Below, piece by piece: positions 10,526-24,065 of a stretch of DNA of 64,000 bases (position 1 is its first letter; each line of letters begins with the position of its first letter). The DNA comes from Isoetes taiwanensis (Eukaryota; Streptophyta; Lycopodiopsida; Isoetales; Isoetaceae): NCBI GenBank assembly GCA_021234155.1, contig JAJEKV010000045.1, forward strand, positions 164,315-228,314, read 5' to 3'. Under the pieces are notes generated by a model. The model saw only the letters and a list, made by a program, of their open reading frames with translations, was not told the DNA's origin and ran no database searches. Position numbers and translations under genes: made by a program.

Positions 10526-13038
10526 GGCCAAGTTTTCTCAAGTGCCCGATCAACGGTCTAGGGATGGGGTGCATGCCCCATGCATGCCCCCCACTAAATC
10601 CAAGGGCCATTGTCGCACCACCTCAAAAAATAGACGGGTGGGATCAATCCCTACAAACTTTCATCCACCATAGGCACATCAAATAATTGTAGATATATAA
10701 TAGAAATAGATAATAGATAGATAGATATCAGATTATTTGCACATTGGTGTCACTAAATATGCTTTTCTTGCTTATAAATCCACTCAAGTAAATCTTCTGA
10801 GCTTTCGTCCAGTTTGGTTGTTTGGTTGTTTGATAAATGCATGTAATGATTGGAGATTTACAAGGAGACTAGAAAGAGCATACAACGTCTTGATTGTGCT
10901 ATATTGATGCTGCTATATGGCCCACTTCTGCAGTTGGATGGTAATTCTGTAATCAAGCAATTACATTTGGATGGTAACTTTTGCACTTCTGGGAATCTTA
11001 TGCATGATTTCATTTGTTGTCAAAGGAAGTGCGTAGCATAATTTGCTATAGGTTCTTGATTAATCTATTACACTTTTCCAGGTTTTTTGGATTGCTTTCT
11101 GTTGCCCTTATCAGCACCACCGTAGCCAGGATTTGGAGCTAAATTTTCGAAGCTTCGAGACTTGATACCAGGTAGAATGGTTGTTCTTCCAGTTCGGTGA
11201 TCCTTTGCTCGGGTTTAAGATGTTTTTGGTTCATTTTTGAAGGACTCTTTAGCCCATCCTTTTTTGCTGTGATTGTAGAGCCATAGATAGAATTATCATC
11301 CCATTTTGCTTCAAATATGGTGTCTTTTTTATCTCTTCTTAACTAATACAAATGACAGATGCTTGGATTATCTAGCTATTTTAATTTATCCAGGAATGAA
11401 CTACCTCCTACAGACTTGCTTCCTGATGTATGCAAAAAACTCAAGCAAATAATCAACATTTCATCTTCTACCTTCAAGTTCTTCACATTGCATCCAATTC
11501 AATTCAATTTCTCCAGTTAGAGCCATGGACCTCAATAGAAATTCTAACGCTATGGCTAGAGTTAAGAACCTGACTAAAAAGGCCAAAATTAGATCTCCAG
11601 AGGAGTGATACAGGTGAACATGATGTTTCAACCAAGTATGCTGAAATAGAGAATGTCCATAAGCCACAATAAGAAATATTTAATCTTTGTATATCATCTA
11701 ACAAGGTGATTTGGCACTCTTGCCATGTTTCATGGATCTTTGATAGTAGGGCAAGGATGAAGAATTTAGTGCCCTATTTGTAGTAACTGCTGTGTCTTAA
11801 AATTTGGGGCAGAACGTAAGAAGTTAAGAACATGCAAAAATCCTCAATTAAAGCAAATAGAGGCTATCACATTGCTAGACTTGTACAAACATACAAGAAG
11901 AATTGCTGAAATTTTTTTATACATGCTGCTATTGACACATGTATAGAAAGATAGACTATGTTGAGCCTTTACTTATTTCATGCAGCAGTTAAAGGTGCTC
12001 CCAAGAAATATTAGGATGCAATGCCGAAGGACAAAGATCTAATTAAAAAAATAACCCCATCTTCATTTCATAAAAATTTCGTGAGAAGCTTGAAGCAGAA
12101 TATGTGAGAAGCTTGAAGCAGAATATATATCCCGGCTCCACTTGCAATGGCATTTTCAAGCATTCAAAAATGTCTGTATTGGGAAATGCACCACTCCTCT
12201 TTCCCGTTCTTGGCAAGTGATCTTCTGTATTTGTCATGTTCCAGCGATATTTTCTTTTTGTGGACTTACGAAAATGTTCTATTATAAGTTATAGACTGGC
12301 ACAGTGATTGTGCGACTGCTTATATAAGTTGTAGACTGGCACAGTGATTGTGAGATTGCTTATAGAGTATTTGAGATAGTTCTAAGCAAAAATGTGGTCT
12401 TTGGAATGCCTTGATTGTTGAATGCAAGTTTTCCCTTGAAACTGCTACGTAGCAAAAAGCAGATGCCAATGGAGTCTTCTATAGAGTTAAGGCTTTTGTT
12501 CAATCTATAGAGAATATATACATATTCTGGCTCCACTTTCAATGGCATTTTCAAGCATTCAAACATGTCTGGATTGAGAAATGCATTGCTCCTCTTTTTT
12601 GTTCTCGGTAAGTGAGCTTCTATATTTGTCATGCTCCAGCTCTATTTTCTTTTTGTGGAATGCCCACGACAGTCCAGATGTCCAAGGACTTACAGAGATG
12701 TTCTTTTATAAGTTGTAGATTGGCACAATGATTGTGTGATTGCTTATAGTAGCAGAAGGAAGAACGTTCACTGCTTGCTCCATGCTTGCATGTAAGATCA
12801 TTTGTTATGCGTGTTTTAGAATTCCGGCTCCATATTTTCCATGAAGGTCACATTTTCTTAATGTTCAGAGGTTTTCCTGCAAGTTTCTAAATTGCAGATT
12901 GTACTCTGTGGTACGATCTTAATATTAAAGTCATTTCTATTGTAGCAATTTCCATTGCACATACACCTGTCTTTATTCGGAGTTGACTTAGGCATTATAG
13001 GTAAGCTTATATTTATATCCCATTGATTTGTGATTTGT
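10526..13038. other. Intergenic DNA with a diverged direct duplication
   Basis: No gene recognised. A GATA-type microsatellite lies at about 10700-10725. Two copies of a segment of about 230 bases occur at 12125-12360 and 12525-12750, sharing 'CAATGGCATTTTCAAGCATT', 'TATTTGTCATG(T/C)TCCAGC', 'ATTTTCTTTTTGTGGA' and 'GACTGGCACAGTGATTGTG'. The second half of copy one is itself repeated at 12288-12362. Confidence 0.55.
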
Positions 13039-15128
13039 TCAGAATAGAATAGAATATAATAGAGTTTTTATCGTCCACAGAGACCAATTGGCCTATGGGA
13101 CCCAAGCGGGGTATTACTGTCCGGGATAAAAAAAAAACCCCTTCCCGCCCTAAAGAGTTGTTTGGGGAAAAAACCATGACAGGAATAGGCTTGCTGTCAA
13201 ACTGTACAAATACAAATAGAGACAGAAATATGTACATGTATCAGGTAAATGCCCGAGGGCCGAGCTAATCTCGGCCATCCATGATCTCTTGAATGTATGA
13301 GCCCAACCTCCGTACCGAGCTCGTGCTCAGCATCTCATGCAGGGGAGGCTAGGATGGACCAGCTCAACATAGCATATCCGAATGTCATCATATGCCAGAC
13401 AACTTTGAAGGGTGTGACATTCGTCTTCCACAGCTCCAACCTGGCAGCGTTGACAAAGCCTCTCTTGACGCAGCTCTGCAACCCATCTCCCTGTCTCAAT
13501 CTGGAGATGGTGTGCACCTGTGCAGATAGAGGCAATGGATTTATGCTTTTTCGTGTGTGGATGAGTGCCCAGGTAGCATTGCGGGCCCCACTCCAACCTG
13601 GGATTTATGTGGCGTTGATAATGTGACGTCTTGACCTATTCAAGGGTGCTGGCATCCCATAGCTGACTGAGGAAGCATGCATACTGCGGCGATCTGCCTC
13701 CGTTTGCACTTGGATGCACCTGTGCTCCTGCACATTCCATCTAGCCATCCACTGAGCTCTCTTTTTTTGCCAGCAGGCTTTTAGGCGTTGAGGCCCCATT
13801 GCCATAGTGTAAGCGAGGTGAGGGACACGAGTATCATCCATGCTGACCACCTTCTGGAAGTAAACGATGTGTCTGTCAAGGGCTCCTCTTTGAAAAGGCA
13901 AGAAACCTATTTCCTACAACAGTATCTGGTATGGAACTGTGGACTTCACCCCAGGGCCCGTGCCAAGAAAGCTTTTTGCACTTGCTCCAAGTCATTCCAA
14001 GTGGCAAGGGAAGTCACTGGACCCCAGACCTCGACCCTATACAAAAGCACAGACTCTACTAGCACCTTGAATAGGTGCGATTGGTGGGCCCAATCAAACA
14101 GCTCCGACTTGTGGCTATTGTTCTCCATTGCATAGAGTGCCTTCCAACCTGCTGCGGCTCGCAGCCGGATGGAATTGTCCCAGTTCATGGCCGACGGGAA
14201 TTCCACCCCCAAATATTTGTAAGCGGACACCACGTCAACATTTTGGCCATGATAACTGAGGATTGGAGGCGTTGGCTGGCGTGCAGACGATACCAGAACT
14301 ACCTTGGTTTTAGCTAAGTTGACGCGCATGTCAGTCGCCTGGTAAAATGTGTCCAGGGCATCGAGATGGCATTGTATATCTGCCTAAGTGTGTGCTAGGA
14401 GGTCCACATCGTCAGCATAGATCAGCTGCCGAATGATCTGATGTAGGAGGTGAGCCCCAATGCCTCCATTATCAGCGAGCCATCTCTCCAACTGATCAAT
14501 ATACAGGCAACATAGTGTGGGAGAGAGAGGGCATCCCTGGCGAACCCCGATACTGCTCTCGAATGGTTGCTCCCCTGGTTGCAGCCGGCCGGTGCATGTC
14601 TCATATAACCTGTGCACCGCGTTCTGCAGCAGTTCGGCAGGGATATCTAGCTGCTGCAATCTTGCCCACAACTTTTCCCGAGGCACAACGCCACGCGCCT
14701 TGGCGAAGTCTACAAAGCAGCAATACAAATCTTGCCGACGGTTCCGGCGTCCTCAACAAGAGTCCGTAGCGTGAAGGTATGATCTATGGTTGAGTGCCTC
14801 GGCCTGAATCCTGCCTGTGTGAGTGCCCGCACTTCTGCTGCTTCTATCCGTCCTGTCAATGCCACTCGAGGATCCCGGCGAGGAGCTTTGCAAACACTGA
14901 GCTAATCATGATGGTCTGGTAATTAGCCGGGCAATGCGGGTCTCTTGCCTTGTAGATTGGGACAACCCTGCTATTGGTCCATTACGGGGGAAAACCTTCC
15001 CACAATGCCTTGTTGAACATGTCGGTCAGTACCGGTGCCATGGATGGTCTTGCCCACTTGAGTAACTCTGCCTGCATGCCATCAAGGTCTAGTGCTTTTC
15101 CATTGGCTAGACGTTGCAGCCCATCGTC
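13039..15128 (-). mobile_element. 5'-truncated LINE (non-L1 family, copy 2), minus strand
   Basis: Same family as copy 1, inserted in the opposite direction. The 3' end lies on the left: a pentamer tail (AATAG on the plus strand, 13039-13062) followed inwards by the shared 3' UTR segment 'GTTTTTATCGTCCACAGAGA'. Coding similarity to reverse transcriptase extends rightwards to about 15128, where it stops abruptly in the N-terminal part of the RT domain. Endonuclease is missing. Confidence 0.88.
13260..15125 (-). pseudogene. LINE reverse transcriptase and C-terminal domain, frameshifted
   Basis: On the minus strand, pieces in different frames spell one reverse transcriptase. From 15125: KALDLDGMQAELLKWARP (N-terminal RT block), FVDFAKARG (motif A; one of the usual aspartates is kept), IGVRQGCPLSPTL (motif B) and QLIYADDVDLLAHT (motif C with the YADD catalytic pair). 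Then come KTKVVLVSSAR, YKYLGVEF and the thumb region, followed by the C-terminal zinc knuckle CQRCQVGAVEDECHTLQSC. Frame changes occur near 13600, 13930, 14350 and 14740, and there are stops upstream of 14740, so it is inactive. The family is not L1-like; I could not fix the clade. Confidence 0.85.
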
Positions 15129-16483
15129 ACATCTTTACATTTATTTAGGGGCTTATTTTTTATTTCCTTCTATCATTTGCGTTTTCAACAGTAAAGGGAC
15201 TTGCTATGATCATTGCTTTGTCATTCCTCCAGCATAATAAACTAGCATTTTATAGCCATTGGTTCACTGCTATATAACTACATGAACAAACAACTTAAAT
15301 GCTATCTGTTTTATTAACAAAAGTGCCTGCTATGCACCTGATATTTATAAAGGATCGTACATTTGGTCAAACCGATGAGCTATAACATTTATATGGGCCT
15401 TACAGCTTTATTGGGTTTTTATCTTTGTGCAATCCTTAGGCAACATGTGGTTCTGATATAAGATGTGGCAGGAAAGTTGGGTTTTAGTTCTCTTCTGATA
15501 TTTTATTAATTTATCTCACATATATTTTTAAGTAGAAAGATAGGAAACAATGAAGACAAATGGAGACATTTTCATTTTGTTGTTCAGTATTATGACGATT
15601 AAGCATCAAAGCAAGGTTGCAAGTGTGTTTTACTTCCCTTTATGCTATATCAATATGTATGCATATTTAATTTTACCTATAGAGTTTTCTGGGTTACCCA
15701 TAAAGCATGCATATGCATGGGCATGTATAAAAGATTGGATGTGAGGATAACAAATACAGCTTTGTTTGAATTGCATTGCTAGAGGACCCTTCAGTGTAAA
15801 GAGATAACTATTGTTGTAACTTTCAGAATGCTTAAAAGGTTATAGCGCAGTTATACAGCTTATATTTTAGTTGCATTACCACAAATTTCTTTATCTCTTG
15901 ATTTTATCTCTTGGATTGAGCTTAACTTGCAAGTTGCAAGTCTATACAACTCATGTGTACGTGACTAAGGAAAAAGAATAAAATTGCATTATTTTGCAAG
16001 AAAAAAACCTAACGGGATGGGCCTCTGTTAGTATGAGGAATAACAGAGAAGAAGTAGAGCTACCTTTGCTCAAGTACTAAGTTTGTGCATCTTATCCACC
16101 CCTCTTCTCGGGTGTGGTTCGAATACTTCCTATCTAGCCTGTTATGAGGCGTGTACTAAGGTCTTGTACCATTTCTTTATCAATAAAATATAAATATCTT
16201 GCCTCCGAAAAAAAAAAAAAAAAAAAAAAAAAACCTAAAGAATAAAAATATTGTTTTGCCTTATTTTTGCCAATGAGTGGGTTTTTATTTAATACCCAGT
16301 TAATACATTCCCTCAAAAATAGATTAATAGCTTAGTACCATGTATTGAGAGACAAACGAGCTTTGCAAAATTCCATGAATCAATCTACATGCAATGTGAA
16401 TTTACTTTCAGCAAAAATTAAGCAAATACCCTTGATTTTCAAAGTATTTCTCAAATTGCTCTTGATAATTCTTAGATTGCCCA
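15129..16483. other. Intergenic DNA ending in a poly(A) tract
   Basis: No gene recognised. At 16208-16233 there is a run of 26 A preceded, 25-35 bases upstream, by an AATAAAATATAAAT sequence (polyadenylation-signal-like). This is the signature of a retrotransposed RNA 3' end on the plus strand, but the body upstream (16030-16200) matches nothing I know. Confidence 0.45.
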
Positions 16484-18428
16484 TTGAATGCCCATATAAA
16501 CACGCAATTTTCTATTTTAGGAAAAGGTTTACTTGGCCCCTACATTCCTTATAAAGCATTGTTTTCTTTGTTAAAATCCATCCCTTCGGGTGTCAGATTT
16601 GGACGATTTTTGGTGCGTTGGAAACCTCAGACGGTAAGCTTTCCGTGGTGTGTGGCATCAGGCAGCCCAACATCGGAATTAGTGCCGGATTTGGGGTTTC
16701 CCATTTCGGCCTCTATGGTTAACCCTGGTATGTCTTCCTCAGTTGTTATTTCTTCTGTCAATTCTGCTTCCATTGCTTTCTCTTCTATTTCTGCCTCCCC
16801 TATGCAATCTGGTGCTTCTGTAATTCCTCCTTCGTTGCTTGCTAACTCACGTCTCAATCCTCTTGCTTTTGCACATCCTTCTGCTAGTGCATCCACTAAT
16901 TTGCAACAATTTCCGCCTCTCACTGCTTCCTCGTCTGCTGCTACTGCGGATCCGTGTTCTCCTGTACATCTCAGTCCTCGTGCTTCCCATTTTCCATCTA
17001 CCTATGTTGGATTTTTGCCTTCTACTCCTTCCTCTTCTGCGGGTCTTCTGCCTGCTCCTGCTTCTGCTCCTGCTCCTTGGACCTCTAGTGATACAATTGC
17101 TCGTGTGTCACGTGCATGCTTTAGTGATTGGATAAAGCGTGATATGACATCTGGTATACGCTCTGCTCATGTTACGGCGGCTGTGAATATTATGATGGAG
17201 AATAATAAGAAGGAAGTGTCTACATACCTGAAGGAGTTACAGGCTGCGGAAGATAAGATGGATATTCAACTCCCTTCAGAGAGTGTCTTTTACGAGACTA
17301 ATGAGTGCGCTAATGCTTTCACACAGGCGGGGCTTCCTTTAGTTGAGATTGATCGGGGTACATTTACAGTGTATTCAGAATCTTGTCTCTCGTGCTGTCG
17401 TGTGTCACTTTACTGGTCAGTTTGTCGATCTTAGAAGGATGGGCTTTTGGTTAAAGCAGCATCTACAGAGATTGGGTTTACCCCAGCATGAGTCTCTGAA
17501 GGTCCTTGATAAGCAAAACAATTATTTTCTGTTCATGTTTGGGTCTCCCATAGCAGTTGATAAGCTGGTGGAGCGAGGGGTAGATCCTCTATAAGGGCAC
17601 TATCTTTTGTATTAGGTATACACTCCTGACTTTTTGTCTAGCAAGACTAGTGCAATCCGGATGCTATGCTGGTTTGCCTTGGAAGATTTTCCTATTGAGT
17701 TGCAAGTTCCAGAGTCCATGATGGCTAGTGCTAGTGGCTTGGGTCTCCATCTTGCTCATTCTATTGTGAATGGTCCTCGTATTTGTGTCTCTCTTCCAGC
17801 TGATGCTTCTCTCCCAAAATCTGTTGTGGTCAAAAGTGGTCCATTGTTCTTCAAATATGGTTTGTCGCTACTTAATGATCCTGAGCTTGCAGACATGTTT
17901 CCTGATGCTGAGGCATTCTCTAGTTTTCGCATTAGAAGAACATCTCCCTTTGCTCCTGCAGCATCTGCATCCCATGGCCAAGTGTCTCCATCTTCCTTTG
18001 ATCCCTCTCCAGTCTTGGCAACGCCGGGTTCTAGCCAGCTTGCTCCTGCTCCTGTGTCTACTCATGCCTCTCTTTCTCCCTCTCTTCCCTCCTCCTCTGC
18101 ATCCCAAGCTGCTTTTCCTGATGCGCAACGTGTGAGGCTTGTAGTCATTGCTCGCAAACAGGAACGACTGGAAGCATCTCGAGGTGAGTGGTCCATTCCT
18201 CATATGAAGAGAGTTGCCCGTCGGAGAAACACTATTGCACCACAGTCTCTTCATGTTGAGTGTGCTACTCCAGCTGAACCAGCAGTGGCTACCATTGTTA
18301 CAACCCTTCCTGCATCATCTGGACTGACCTGGTCTGATCAAGTGGAAGTATCATCTGCTAATAGTGACTCCATGGATTTGGAACACCGGCCACCAGACCC
18401 CCCCTGCATTATGAAGCTGGTTTCCTGA
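16484..18428 (+). pseudogene. LINE ORF1, DUF4283-like, frameshifted
   Basis: The first part (16484-17380) is Ser/Ala/Pro-rich with a small helical region after 17100. A frameshift near 17370-17390 is followed by VVCHFTGQFVDLRRMGFWLK, LKVLDKQNNYFLFMF and, after stops at 17592 and 17617, VYTPDFLSSKTSAIRMLCWF. This order matches the DUF4283 domain of plant LINE ORF1 proteins (RNA-binding, particle-forming). A second Ser/Pro-rich region follows to 18428. The true start codon is uncertain; the first ATG of the open stretch is at 16484. Confidence 0.75.
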
Positions 18429-21400
18429 AATGTTTGGGGTGTTGCTTCCTCTCCAACTAAAAGGAGCAGACTTTCCATGGCCCTTGCTAGGTTGAATTCA
18501 GATTTCTATTGTCTACAAGAGCACAAGTGCAAAAAAGAGAACGTGCAAAAGGTAGCTTCTGTGGTAGGTAGGAAATATAACGTCTTGGTGGCTGCAGCAC
18601 ACTCGGCAAAAACGAGGGTCCTTACAGCATGGCTGGGCTGCTTTGAGATCCAAACTAGTTCGCCTAGGGGCTCATGTTGCATGGTTGTTGGTGGGTGACT
18701 TCAATATGGTGGAGTTGGAAAGTTGATCGGTGCGGCAGAGGATCAGAAATCATCCAAGGCTTTGAATGTGAACAATGGCAGCGCTTGATGCATTACTGTG
18801 GTTTGGTAGAGGTGAATGGCGATGGAACCTTCACTTGGTGCAATGGCTGGCTTGGAGCTGGTAGAGCATATGCACGTCATGACAGGTGATATTATAATGC
18901 ATTGGCAGCTACATATTTGCATAATTTCTCTCGCCAAAACATGCTTGACAGCTCTATTTCAGATCACAATTCGCAGTATTTCTCTTGTTCTCAGGATGGG
19001 GCGAGCAAGACCAAGACTTATTTCAAGTTAAACACTTCATACTTGAAGGATAAGGAGTTTAAAGATGGATGCAAGCAAGCCTGGTCCTCTGCATTTGTGA
19101 GAAGGAAAGGAATGGCTGGGATTGTTGATGCTCTAGCTGCCGTGAAGTCCTTTGCTAAGAATTGGAGTCGTCAGCAAGTTGCTGCTAATCGAGGGATTTT
19201 GATTGCTCTGTACCAACAATTAGGTGCTTGCAGGTCTATTGTACCATCAGATGCCCAGCAGGAGAAGCAAATTTTGTCCAACATTAGACAAATGGAAGCG
19301 GAGCAAGTTCATCATGCTCGAGTTAAAGCGGACCTGCAATGGTTCAAAGAGGGGGATCGTTGCACAGGCTTCTTTTTTAGAGCTGCAAAAATTCGGAGAC
19401 AAGCTTCTGCGATGGTGTCTCTCCAAGTTCAAGATGGGCCTCTCATCTCTGATCCTGAGCAACTTAAGTTCTTTCTGCATGGCCACTTTTCTTCCTTTTT
19501 TGCTTCTCGTCGCCTTCCCTTCCAATCAGATTTTCAGAAGGCATTACTTGCAAAGATACATCCTATTATATCTGAGGAACAAAGAGCTACTCTAGAAGCA
19601 AAGATTACGGTGAATGATTTAGCAGATGCTACCTTCCTTTTGAAGAAAGGAAAGTGCCTTGGAATTGATGGTATTCCTATGGAGTTCTTTCAGGAGTTAT
19701 GGGATTGGGTCGGCGATGATGTGTACGACGCGTTTCAAGATTTCAAGAAGCAAAGGCTTCTAGACAAAATTCTTAACTCGGGCTGCATTTCTCTTATTCC
19801 CAAGTGTAAGGAACCTTTCATCAATTTTGGACTGGCGCCCTATTACCTTGCTATCTTCTGTGTACAAGATTTTTGCGAAAGCTTATGCACAAAAGCTTCG
19901 GGATATTCTTGCTGATTCTATATCCTCTACACAGTCAGGATTTCTGCCACGACGATGCATATTAAACAATGTAGCTGCTGCCTATGAAGCTATTTACTGG
20001 GCTCAACTTCAGGGCCATGAAATTGTATATTTGAAGCTGGACTTTGCAAAAGCGTATGACAGTGTCGACTGGGCCTTCTTAGAGAAATGTCTCTTACGCT
20101 TTGGTTTTGGTGCACAATTCACAGCTGATGTCATGAGGCTTCATTATTATGCTCGCTCTTCTATTCTCTTCCAAGGGGAACCCTCAGCATTCTTTCAGGT
20201 GGATCGTGGCATCCGTCAGGGCTGCCCATTAGCTCCATTGTTATTTACAGTTGTGGCAGAGGTCCTTGCCCAGGTCTTCTCTCTTGCCGCACAGGAGGGA
20301 ATCTTGCATGGACTTCCTATGAACAATGGGTCACAGGAGATCTTAATCAATATGCGGATGACACTTTCCTTTTTCTGAGGGCATATGAGCAAAATTTTCA
20401 GAATGCCATTTCCTTGTTAGATTCTGTTTCCCTAGCATCTGGTATTTTTGTGGGTTGGCAGAAGTGCACAACACTATGGGCATTGGACTCTCCAGTTCCA
20501 CCATGTGTAACTGCCTATCCATGGAAGATCCTTTCCCATGGTAAAGCAACCAAACTTCTTGGTATCCCTGTAGGTGTTTATATCTCATCAGGAGATGCAT
20601 GGGAGGCAGTGATTAAGGGCTTGGAAAAACACCTATTCTGGTGGTCCACAGCGAAGCTTTCCATGGTGGGACGAATCGTTGTGGCTAAGTCAGTTTTAAG
20701 TAGCACCCATGTGTATATGGCTTCATTCATGTTGGCTCCACAGTCAAAAGTACAACTTATCGTCCCGGGATTGTCGGGGAACTTCATCCGGGGGAGGAGG
20801 AGGGTCTTTTGTCCAAAGTCAGTTGGGAAAAGTGCATGTTGCCAAAGCATTTTGGCGGCCTTGGGATGATCAATTTTCTTTTGCAGAGCAAGGTGATGAT
20901 TTCTAAGTTTATTTGGAGAATTTTGAATAATGTAGATGAGTCCCCGGGTTCCCGTCTTGTTTATCAGTCTTTGCAAATGTGCATCTCTTTTGGATCTCCA
21001 TCTCTTAGGCCACTTTCCCTCTGGGCTCTGTTTTATCCACTGACCGCATATCCCAATGCGTCCCCATTTCTTAAAGGATTGCTAGTTGCGTGGGAGACTG
21101 TACAATCTCTGTTTCACTTTCACCATCTTGCGCACACTAGCACTACTGCAAGTTGTTGGTGGATTCCATTGGACGGTGGTCCTTTAGTATCTTCAGTCCA
21201 CCCATTGACGCAGCGTCGATGGAGATCAGCAGGTGTGTATCTGATATCTGATTGGTATAATAATCAAAGGCAGTTGCTGACATGGGAAGAGTTTAGAGCT
21301 AAGTTCCTCCTTTTAAGGTGGGATCGGGCTATTTGGCAAAAGGTGTCTTCAATTCTTCCTCCAATAGCACAAGTGGATGACCCCCAGCCTTGGGTAGTTC

Positions 21401-21597
21401 ATGGGCGTGTCAAAGCAGATAAGTTGGTGAATTCCATGTGTAAGGTCTTGCTTGCTGCGGACGTCTTGCCTCCTTCGTCCAAGTGGCCTTTGGTCATTCC
21501 TAGGGATCGGCAGAAAACAGTATGGAAATGGGTATGGGATAAACTTCTCCATCCCAAAGTATCTGTTTTATGGTGCCAAGTCATTCATCATTTTTAA
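18411..21597 (+). pseudogene. LINE ORF2: endonuclease and reverse transcriptase, inactivated
   Basis: Begins at 18411 with MKLVS, where a TGA (18426-18428) stands in place of the Trp of the endonuclease motif WNVWG. Endonuclease landmarks: NVWG, YCLQEHK (catalytic Glu), GDFNMVELE near 18700 in a shifted frame, and SDHN near 18960. Reverse transcriptase: GKCLGIDGIPMEFFQ, DWRPITLLSSVYKIFAKA, KLDFAKAYDSVDW (motif A), GIRQGCPLAPLLF (motif B) and QYADDTFLF (motif C, near 20350, after another frameshift). The thumb and connection region follow (KATKLLGIPVG, KLSMVGRIVVAKSVL, CMLPKHFGGLGMIN), then the start of zf-RVT. At least five lesions are visible. The catalytic aspartates themselves are retained. 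Confidence 0.88.
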
Positions 21598-22916
21598 TAC
21601 ATTGATCATATTGTCATTAGATAATTTCTACAACAAAAACATTTACAAAAGCAAATCATGCCCATTCTTGCAAGCATCAACATGTGGTGTTATCGGGACT
21701 TGCACATAAGGACGTTAAAGGCCAAGTAAATACACAAGCTAGGACATTAGCACTTTTAACGCCAGGCACACGTTTACTAGTAGCAATTTATTTCTCATCT
21801 GTGAATTTGAAAGATCGTTTTGTTTTTTAAATGTCTGTTATGTACAGTATGTGCAGATGTGTTTGGTGCAACAGGCGGAGTTGCAAAATAAGAGGAAGAA
21901 AAAGTTGTTTAAACAATTTGAACGTCCCAATGCATATCTTTCTGTTAAGACAGTCAACATACCCAAAATTGTAGCATAAATGCTATTGGGGACGATGCTG
22001 TTTTCACTCCAGGTGAGCTCTGAATTTAGAAAGAGGGCTTAGCAAAAGGGCAGACAGGAAAGGTACATTGAGATTTAGAGGCAGACAACATAAGTTAGTA
22101 CAATGGCGAGATCTGGAAGGATTTTAAAGTTAGGTTAGTACTTTTATTTTCTCAAATATGTGTCAATGCTGTCTGATAATAGTCAATTTGAAGTTATGCA
22201 TGACGTCTATGGTGGACCCACATTTGTTGGCTTAATATATCCACTTTGAGTTGTGTATAAGCCTTTATATCATGGATCATGGACTGACATTTATATCTCT
22301 ATCTTCACCAAGACTATAATTTTTTGCTACAACCAAAGTTTGGATTGAAGCCTGGAGTTGAAGCCGGATTAAACAGCTGCACCCATGCGTCTTCGACGTC
22401 TTCGCTAGAACACATTAGGGGATAGATAGTGTTTGAGTGTTAATATGGTGCCTGCATGTTTATCACGATTTATCTTCCTTATACGATGGTCTACTACAGG
22501 TTTTGGATTTCTGAAAGTTTTGTTGGATTTCTATCGCAGAAGGTAAAGATCGATTTTCTATTTGTTGATCTGTTGTTTTTCATGTATATTTATTAACTGT
22601 TTGCATTATCTTAAAGGGTTTTCATGCATTTCTTGCTTGAAACAGTCACAGAACAGTGATCAACTTATAAGGGCAGGCCTGCTATTTTTTTTAAGGGCAC
22701 ATTTTAGAATGCCCTTCTTTGTGCATGGTAAATTTTGAAACACCCTTTTATTAAGCTCAAAATTTAGATTACCCTTTTTATCTATAATTCAATAAACAAT
22801 TTCAAAAAAAAAAAAAAAAAAAAAAAACCACTTCAAATGGCAAATACTTTAAAGAAAATCTCATAAAGCTTATACTTACAAAAAAAAAAAAACATAGCTT
22901 ATGATGCCATAGTTAT
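21598..22916. other. Intergenic DNA, no gene seen
   Basis: AT-rich, with poly(A) runs at about 22804-22826 and 22879-22892. The stretch 22676-22800 has alternating '(A/T)AAGGGCA' and 'CCCTTTT' words, and similar words occur in opposite orientation at 23870-24050. These could be the decayed ends of a Mutator-like element, but the match is too loose to call. Confidence 0.4.
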
Positions 22917-23056
22917 AATAAGATAAGATAAGATATGATGAATTTTTACGTCCACGTGAACCCAACGGGTTATGGGACGGCACATGCAAGGGCAACAGCC
23001 CATCTAAGACCTGGGGACTAGGCCCCATCACCAAACACAATAACTAAATATTAAAA
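22917..23056 (-). mobile_element. 3'-end fragment of the same non-L1 LINE family (copy 4)
   Basis: Minus-strand insertion with a pentamer tail (AAGAT on the plus strand, 22920-22937) followed by 'TTTTTACGTCCACGTGAACC' and 'GGGTTATGGGACGGC'. These align with the 3' UTR of copies 1-3, where the family words are 'ATCGTCCA', 'CCTATGGGACC'. Only about 120 bases of body remain. Confidence 0.7.
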
Positions 23057-24065
23057 GACTACCAAAAAGAAGATAATGCTAATAATAATATAGCTTATAA
23101 GCTTATAACATAGCTTATATATACTTACGAAAAAACATAGCTTATAATAACATAGCTTATAATGCTCTGGTTTGATAAACACATTGAATGCAGGCAAAAT
23201 TTGAAATGCCTGGATCTAGATTCTAGATGAATAGACTCTTACCTCTAATAATAATATGCTTGCTTCTGGCTGAATTGATGAATTTTCATCTAGATGGTGC
23301 CCAAATAGGATTGCTGATGAGATCATTGGCCTACTGGCATTGGCATCGCTTCAAATTCTTTTGCTCTTTTAGTCTGATTCAATCATCCAAAGCTTGAAAA
23401 TATGAGGTTACAGGGATTCAAAATCAGGGAAAACTACAAGGAATAAGGATGGAATCAAAATCAGGGAGTCTACTGGCAATGGCATCGCTTCAAATTCTTC
23501 TGTTTCAACTCTTTTTGTTTGGTCTAAAAGCTTGAAAATTCGAGCTTACAGTGACGGAGTCGAAATCAGGGAAAACTAGAATGAGCCATCCAACATCGAA
23601 TCGAAATCGAGGGTTGTTGGGGAGGGGTCTTCTCTTTCTCTTCTGTTTCCGTGATTTTTCCTCTCCCCCCCACAGTCCAAGCCGTCGTCCTTTGCTTTTT
23701 CCCACCAAAGCGCCCACATGCATTAATGATAATAAATTAAAAATACAATTTTGGCTAATTTGCTTGATTTTTAGCCCATAATAACCCATTCTTTGGGTTT
23801 TTATACGTGTATATTAATTAACAATAGAATAATAGATAAAAAAAATATTATAAAAATTTTCATAACAAAAAAGGGGCTCAACAAAATCTTAAGGGTTTTT
23901 CAAAATCTTACCCTTATCTATAATGGTATGTTTATTTTTGCCCTTTTCATGGTGAAGGGCATTTTTACTCTTTTGCCCTTACAAATAATGTTTTTAAAAA
24001 AATTCCCTTATTTGGAAGGGTCACAGGGCATTTTAAGGGTGGGCAACGTTGCAAAGTTGATCACT
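23057..24065. other. Intergenic DNA with a direct duplication
   Basis: Copies at about 23331-23436 and 23472-23582 share 'GGCATCGCTTCAAATTCTT', 'AAAGCTTGAAAAT', 'TTACAG' and 'AAATCAGGGAAAACTA'. The offset is about 140 bases. No gene is recognisable. Confidence 0.5.

Larger units (their letters stand above)
16484..21597 (+). mobile_element. L1-type plant LINE, decayed, 3'-truncated
   Basis: Plus-strand non-LTR retrotransposon of the plant L1 type with the classical two-gene order: ORF1 with a DUF4283-like segment, then ORF2 with apurinic endonuclease, reverse transcriptase and the beginning of the zf-RVT region. Similarity stops at 21597 inside zf-RVT (KVWKWVWDKLLHPKVSVLWC-like), and neither 3' UTR nor poly(A) follows, so the 3' end was lost by deletion or recombination, not by incomplete reverse transcription. 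Multiple stops and frameshifts show it is old. Confidence 0.88.

Noticed and set aside
22676-24060. Mutator-like element with decayed TIRs
   Set aside because: Opposite-orientation AAGGGCA/CCCTT words at both sides are suggestive, but no contiguous alignment longer than about 10 bases was found by eye.
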